DNA of 64,000 nucleotides from contig CM060337.1 in NCBI GenBank assembly GCA_030674155.1, forward strand, positions 45,766,766 through 45,830,765, in the 5' to 3' direction. The notes below the pieces were generated by a model. It worked only from the letters and a program-made list of their open reading frames with translations, had not been told where the DNA came from and made no database searches. Each line of letters begins with the position of its first letter. Positions within the stretch are counted from its first letter, which is position 1. The DNA is from Stramonita haemastoma (lineage: Eukaryota; Mollusca; Gastropoda; Neogastropoda; Muricidae). Shown here piece by piece: positions 57,545-64,000 of the stretch. A program made the translations under genes and the position numbers.

Positions 57545-57715
57545 ACATCTTACACACAATACTTACACACATGTTAAATCCTGTTCTGCTTATGCGCCAG
57601 TGGGAACAGATGACAAGACTGACAAAACTGCATACACACGGGGACAGGATGTAAAAAAGCACATGGGTGCTTATTCCATTATCCTCGATATAAAAGAATA
57701 ATAAATAAATAAATA
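57545..57715 (+). mobile_element. SINE family A fragment
   Basis: Short body piece (CATGTTAAATCCTGTTC) and complete tail ATTATCCTCGATATAAAAG with AATAAATAAATA. Confidence 0.65.
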
Positions 57716-57719
57716 GAAT

Positions 57720-58255
57720 AAACACACACACACAAAACTTCCTACGTACCTTCCCAATCTCTCTCTCACACAGAAATGCACACACTTTGGAAGGGACAAA
57801 TTGTCTCTGAGATCAGTCATCCCCCTCATTAATATCAACAGACTTACATGCATTCAAGACAAAACAATTAACGCGCTAGAAAAAATGCGTGCTACATATG
57901 ACGGGACAATGTCAGCCATTCACATTCTGTTTTAATGTCCTGTAATAAAACAGCGCCTTCCCATTACACATGCAAACTCTCTGGACAAAATGACCAGCAA
58001 CTCTGTACTGCTGTGTGAAACCACCGGTCACTGAGAAAAAGTCCCATTAGTAGTATATTAAAATGATTAAAATTCTGATGAACATATCAGTAGTCCTTTT
58101 ATGACAAAAAGACATTATCCTCATGCTCTTCCTTCAATTCTAGGTAAATGTGTTTGATCTGTCAGGTTTTCTTTCAGTGTTCATGATGAATAATACTTTT
58201 TTCTATTTAAAAAAAAAACCCAAACTGATATAAAGTTCTGTAAATTTACATAACA
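57720..58255. other. Unique AT-rich sequence
   Basis: No ORF, repeat or regulatory motif recognised. Confidence 0.4.
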
Positions 58256-58379
58256 CCCCCCCCCCCCTTCTCACCTACTCCCCTCTTTTCTTGTTTGCAT
58301 TTGGGGGGATAATTTTTTTCTTTCCTTTCTAATATAATTTATGTGAAAAGACATTAAACTGAAGAACACACACAAACAG

Positions 58380-58592
<213 letters not shown>

Positions 58593-58921
58593 CCCAAGCA
58601 CTACCCACCAAAATATCCACACCCCAACAGACCAAAACAAGGAGCACAGTTTATCTCAAACTCAAAGTACACTTTCACAACTGACAGTCCACCTCTTGAC
58701 ACACATACATATACATGTATGTATACATACAAAATCCATCCCAGTTCTGTCCCATCACACCACTCTCCTTTGGTCATTAGCATGTTAACTACGCACTTGA
58801 AGAATTCTATTTTTAACTTATCACGCCACCCCACCTTTCTCATCACAATACCTTATGCATTGCTCCATTCAGTCACACTTAAAGGATTCTATTTATACTC
58901 CCCTACACTCACTCTACATGA

Positions 58922-59215
58922 CGAGGGGATAGCTCAGTGGTCAGAGCACTTGCTTTCCCCAAGCTATGGTTAAGCAGCATCAAGCATGGTTACCAGTTGG
59001 ATAGGTGACCGGTAGCGTGTCTTGGCTTCAGTACAGTCTCCCAGTCCACCCAGCTGTAAATGGGTACCTGCCCTCTTTAGGGTCAGGGAAGGTAAAGCAA
59101 CGAGGGAGAGGAGATGGGTGCCGCCCTCAATATGCTGGCCCCTAGAAAAGCTGAGGTCTCTGATGCCTTGGCTCCCCTACGACCACGTAGGTTATGGAAC
59201 ACCTTTACCTTTTTT
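58922..59215 (+). mobile_element. SINE family B, copy 4
   Basis: Complete: GGGGATAGCTCAGTGGTCAG, GTTGGATAGGTGACCGG, GGTACCTGCCCTCTTTAGGG, and end GGAACACCTTTACC. Confidence 0.72.
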
Positions 59216-59631
59216 TCACACTCACTCTCTCTTCACCACAACACAGACCCCATGACTGAGACTGGTCATAGCAGTGCCACACTGACACACACACAAAAAA
59301 ATCACACTAGAGCTCTGTGAATGAGTCAGTTGTTGGCCAATGACAGTGTCTTTAGAAGCAAAGCTCTTTTGTATCTATTCAGTGTCAGTCGTCCACTCCT
59401 CTTCTTTCTCCTCTTCTTCTCCCACCTCTTTGGACTGTGCCTGGCTGGCAAGGTGATCTTTGAACAGCGGTCAGATCTTGATCATCATGGCAGTATCACT
59501 GCAGTGGTTTTCTTTTGTGAACTATGGTATGAGGGTCTTCAGTTCCAGTTCTCTGTAGTCTGTTTGTCTGATGATGTTCCATACTTCCTCCTCATTCACC
59601 ACATGGTCCATTTAGGAGGAGTAGGAGGAGG

Positions 59632-59633
<2 letters not shown>

Positions 59634-59706
<73 letters not shown>

Positions 59707-59710
59707 CGCA
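59634..59710. repeat. (TG)n-(CG)n microsatellite
   Basis: TG array ending in GCGCGCGCGCA. Confidence 0.9.
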
Positions 59711-60044
59711 TACATGCAAGTATGTATGTTTTGGAGTGGCAGGTGCAACATTCTATACAGTTCTTACCTCCCTAAGAGCAATTATTGTATGTGGACAGAC
59801 ATGGAAATTGGTTTTCATTTTTTTTTTTTGGTGTCTTTTCTTGATACACATCCATGCATGCACACACAAATACAAGCACTCATGCATGTGCATCAACACA
59901 GTCATACTCACACACAAACAGACCGACACTCAAGAAAAACACAGGAGAAATTAAACCTCTAATTAAAAAATACTGTGAGAGGAACGAGTTAGGGAAGGTG
60001 TGTGACAAGCCATACTATCTCTCCCTCTTTATGAATTCTGACAT

Positions 60045-60395
60045 TTATTCATTTATTTATTTATTTATTCTTTTATATCAAGGATAAGGAAATAAGCACC
60101 CATGTGCTTTTTTACAACCAGTCCCCGTGTGTATGCAGTTTTGTCAATTTTGTCATCTGTTCCCAATGGCACACAATGGCCTACTCTTTCGAAAAGTGGA
60201 ACAGGATTTAACATGTGTGCAAGATATTCTGCGTGCGCTCACACACACAGGGCCTCGGTTTATAGATCCAAAGGACTTTTGGGGTGAGTGGAGTCGGCAC
60301 TGATGTTAACTCCAGGAGAAAAATCCCCTCAAACGGTAATCAAACCCAGGTCATCAAATTGCGAGCGCAATGTTCTGACCACTAGGCTATCCCGT
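60045..60395 (-). mobile_element. SINE family A, full length, reverse
   Basis: Starts with (TTTA)n tail complement, then ATATCAAGGATAAGG, the body, and ends with head complement CACTAGGCTATCCCGTCCC. Confidence 0.75.
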
Positions 60396-60399
60396 CCCA

Positions 60400-61080
60400 T
60401 GCATGCAGCAGTGACTCTGCAATCTGTCTGCACAACAGACATTATGTCACAACCTCACACTGACAGGTATTAGTCTGAGTTCTGAACCCCTGTGCCTAGG
60501 GTGATTTTTTCCCCCCCAAGATTGGTCCTCTTCCTCAACACCTAACAGTGATGACATTCATTCTTCAACAGGGTGTGCTGTTGAACACTCCTGGCCTCTA
60601 TGTTAATTTTTTTTTTTTTAGAGACACTCCACTTACACTAAGACACTCTTCTTGTGCATACAAATCATGGTGACACAATGTATGTGAAGTCAAGGGGGAA
60701 TGAATTTCTGATAATGGAATTTGTTTAAAACAGTCAACAAAAATGATGTTATAAAATGGATTAGGGAACAGAAAGTCAATGAAGGACACTGGCTAAAACT
60801 AGTCCATCTCCTAAAGTTAGCAGTTATCATTTTGACAGTGAGTAAGGGGTAAGAGAAGGAGAAGGAGAAGAGCATGGGGGAGGAGGAGGAAGAGAAAAAG
60901 AACAACAACATTACATTATGATTTTGATGATATAACAATGATGCACAGTTTTTGTTCTGAACTCGGCCTCACACACTCAAAACAAGCCATGACACATTCA
61001 CAACCATATGCAGCCTGCGCCCACACGTCCATAAAAATGCTGTTCTTGACATCCCTTGAGGGTTTTGTTTTAATCATGTT
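60400..61080. other. Unique sequence right of a SINE
   Basis: Nothing recognised apart from a purine-rich GAGAAGGAGAAGG stretch near 60850. Confidence 0.4.
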
Positions 61081-61302
61081 TCAAGTATCATCATTTGCAC
61101 AAGGGCCAGAGAAAATGTTGTTCACGACGTCCTCATAAGCTGGAGCTATGTCTGACATTACACCATCATACATGACACTGACAGCAAAAACAGTCAGCAA
61201 AATCAGGTGGCTGAGCACCTGTGCCACAGTGAAAAGCTCACCCAAACTTATCCAAGACCATGACAATCCAAGGACAAGTCTACTAGTAATAGTATTTAAC
61301 AC
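61081..61302 (-). CDS. Possible terminal coding exon of an unrecognised gene
   Basis: Minus-strand frame ending HLILLTVFAVSVMYDG, then SDIAPAYEDVVNNIFSGPCA and NDDT before TGA. An acceptor-like CACTGTGGCACAG precedes the VLSHLILL part. It contains one hydrophobic stretch of membrane-helix length. Composition is protein-like and not from microsatellite, but I recognise no family and no partner exon is placed. Confidence 0.25.
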   Translation of the reverse strand: MLNTITSRLVLGLSWSWISLGELFTVAQVLSHLILLTVFAVSVMYDGVMSDIAPAYEDVVNNIFSGPCANDDT

Positions 61303-61484
61303 TGTCCCAATTTATGGCTGTAATCTTTAGCGTTTGATTCTGTGCAATCTGTGTATGGTTAAAATACTGTTGAGGTCATATAGATCTATCAAATATTGAA
61401 ATTTCTTTTCATTTATAAAATAATGTTACATTCCTAATGATGTGTCAGTGAGTGAGTGAATAAGTGAGTGAGTGAGTGAGTGAA

Positions 61485-61669
<185 letters not shown>

Positions 61670-61877
61670 ATACTGTAAATGTATGTGTGCACACTGGATG
61701 TGTGTGCACAATGTATACAAGTATGAGCCTGCAAACAGTTACAGTATAATTATTAATTATCAATTTAGAACGTTTCTTAATTCCTCATAGCATTGCTTAT
61801 ATCATAAATTCACCGAGTCTATCTTTTCTGTCTTTAAAACTAAAACAAACAAGCAACAACAAATCAATCAATCATAC

Positions 61878-61882
<5 letters not shown>

Positions 61883-61949
<67 letters not shown>

Positions 61950-61995
61950 CACACACACTCACACACAACACACACACACACACCACACACACACA

Positions 61996-62054
<59 letters not shown>
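61883..62054. repeat. (CA)n microsatellite
   Basis: Interrupted CA array, 215 bp from the preceding TG array and in the opposite orientation. Confidence 0.92.
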
Positions 62055-62058
<4 letters not shown>

Positions 62059-62799
62059 CACATTCATACTCTTTCACATACATACAGACTTGCACACATG
62101 CATCCTCTCACACACACACACACACACCAAAAACTGCCAAGCAAAACAAACCCCACCCCGCCCACCCCTAAACTAAAAAAGGCTTTTTTTCCAGCCAGAT
62201 TATGTCAGGGTTCCCCCCCCCCCCCCCCCCCCTTGACTAGAGCTTTGATGTTTACTAATAATGATCTTTTGTGTACATGTATACAAATCATGCTGAGCAA
62301 TCCTATAATCATACACAATCGTTTTTGCCCACCAATAAGGTAGCCACAGTCCAACTTCAGGGATGATGTCTAAACCACCCTCTGTGATATATGAATGAGA
62401 TTATGACCTCAACTGTGTGATAATCACTCAGATATATATGCTTTATGACAACTATTGTCCCTATCAATGTCTCATGTTACATCTGAAAAAAAAAACCCAC
62501 CACCACACCAACAGATACTCCCCCTAAGGGCAAATCCACCATCACATGCTTTTTGTCAATCCCCAAATCTCCTCATTAGAAATCGTCATGAATACAAAAT
62601 TAAAGACTGATAGACAGAAATATCTCCCTCCCCCTTTTCATTTTGCTCTTCCTGTTATTATTCTTGAAACAACAAACATACAAACTTTTGTGGTTTCAAT
62701 TTTTGATTCAACCTGATTTCACACGGAAAGGAAAGAAACCTGCACTAAATGAATCATGCCGAGCTATCCTATAATCACACACAAACTTGCCAGGGGGGA

Positions 62800-63075
62800 G
62801 AATAGCCTGCCTAGTCAATAGTGGTTAGAGTGTTACACTCATGATCTGAGAGCCTGGGTTCCAGACACCACAGAGGCCCTGATTCAAGTGATTTTTCCCT
62901 GCAGTTCATATCAAAACTGATTCCACTCCCCTTTGGATGAGACTATAAACCAAGGCCTTAAACGTACACAGAACATCATGCGCACATGTTGAAACCCATT
63001 CCACCTTTCAGAAGAACTAGACATCGTGCGCTCTAGAAACAGATGACAAAATTAAACAAAAACCGCATGCACTAT
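62800..63075 (+). mobile_element. SINE family A, diverged, chimeric 3' end
   Basis: Head-like TAGTGGTTAGAGTGTTACAC, then the body with GATGAGACTATAAACCAAGG; ends in a different repeat (AAACCGCATGCAC). Confidence 0.55.
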
Positions 63076-63139
63076 GGTGTCATGTTTAGACATCATCTCT
63101 CTAGTTGGAATGCAGCTACCTCACAGGTCATGCCACAAG

Positions 63140-63910
63140 AAAAAAAAAACCAAAAACCCCAACAAAACCCCAGTAGGTGATGATTTTTTTTTCAAAATAT
63201 GATTACTTTTGAACAACAGTCACAAAGAAGTTTGATCATTTTTCAATCATTGAATATCCTGCAGCGTAACTCTACACAGGCTCCACAGAGTAAGCATGCT
63301 TACAAGCCTGGCAACCAGTCACCAGTGTAATCATGTTTTGAAGTCCTGCTTGTTACATAAGGCACTCCAAAAGAGGATCTGGCCTAATGACCCCACTTCG
63401 GAGGTCAAGAAGTGTTACACACAAACTTGAAAGACCTGCAGCATACTGCTGGACCTGCAGTATAGTATACACACCACTGTCTCCATTGCAGAGACTGATT
63501 TGTCTATAGATCTGAGCAGTCCAATGACAAACATATCCAGCTTATCAATAAAGAACTAACACATTTTCCTGTCTTTCTTTTCTTGTGTATTTTATACCTT
63601 GGCTAAATTTGTAAGTTCACAACGGTAAAAGTTTTGAGTTGGTTTTTTATTTTATTTGTTGTTGTTGGTTTTTTGTTTTAAATATGCCACCATTTTTCAC
63701 CATTAATGTCACTACATTCTGTCTTTGGAGAGAACATTCAAACATAATACCAGTGTGCTTTATCTTTTTAAAACATATTTTATTATGTAATCCAAACATG
63801 TATGCAAGATTATCTGCATATCTTGATGCGTATTACATAGAACCCCTATTCATAGCCTCCCCTGAAGATCTGGAAAGGGGATTAGCAGCTTTTTAAATAT
63901 TGGCTATGGA
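63140..63910. other. Unique sequence at right edge
   Basis: No ORF with protein-like composition, no repeat recognised. Confidence 0.4.
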
Positions 63911-63914
63911 GAGA

Positions 63915-64000
63915 GAAAGCCTCATCAAACCTAGCGGCCACAAATAAGAATTGAACCCATGAACCATGATCAACATAAAGTGTTTTACCCACTCAGCCAT
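63915..64000 (-). mobile_element. tRNA-like SINE start at window edge
   Basis: Minus strand begins ATGGCTGAGTGGGTAAAACA and has GGTTCATGGGTTCAATTC, a tRNA-like A/B box pair. The rest lies outside. Confidence 0.45.

Overview
This is a window from an animal nuclear genome with spliced genes on the minus strand. It is very rich in microsatellites and short interspersed elements. The mix of tRNA-derived SINEs, an RTE/BovB-like LINE, piggyBac-type elements and very long CA, GA and poly-C tracts suggests a mollusc, probably a marine gastropod. That is inference; no species-specific marker is visible. Almost all of the apparent open frames are microsatellite translations. The real coding content is two conserved genes plus one retrotransposon.

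Gene 1 (about 1-20,890, minus strand) is the 5' part of a SETDB1/eggless histone H3-K9 methyltransferase. Fourteen coding exons from 16,403 down to 583 encode an N-terminal coiled coil, an acidic stretch, three Tudor modules and a low-complexity linker. The pre-SET/SET half lies beyond the left edge. A probable non-coding leader exon with CCAAT and ETS-type promoter motifs ends at 20,839. An intact antisense LINE (17,056-20,291) with perfect 11-bp target duplications sits in the inferred first intron.

Gene 2 (37,908-52,517, minus strand) is phosphatidylserine synthase 2 (ptdss2). Eleven exons are placed with consistent phases. One 5' membrane-helix exon is uncertain. Both genes are transcribed right to left. 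The roughly 14-17 kb between them holds repeats, AT-rich sequence and possibly a long ptdss2 3' UTR.

The right end (52.5-64 kb) is upstream of ptdss2. It consists of SINEs, an old LINE fragment, long microsatellites and one possible exon (61.1-61.3 kb).

The most unusual pattern is that tandem duplications repeatedly straddle exon-intron junctions, each carrying a little exon plus the splice site. I see six cases at about 25 placed exons. Other points are frameshifts in conserved exons next to an intact 1,027-codon LINE frame; a strong excess of C runs over G runs on the plus strand; a SINE family with a tRNA-like head fused to a 5S rRNA-like segment; a homogeneous 78-bp minisatellite in a ptdss2 intron; and TTAA-flanked piggyBac-type elements.
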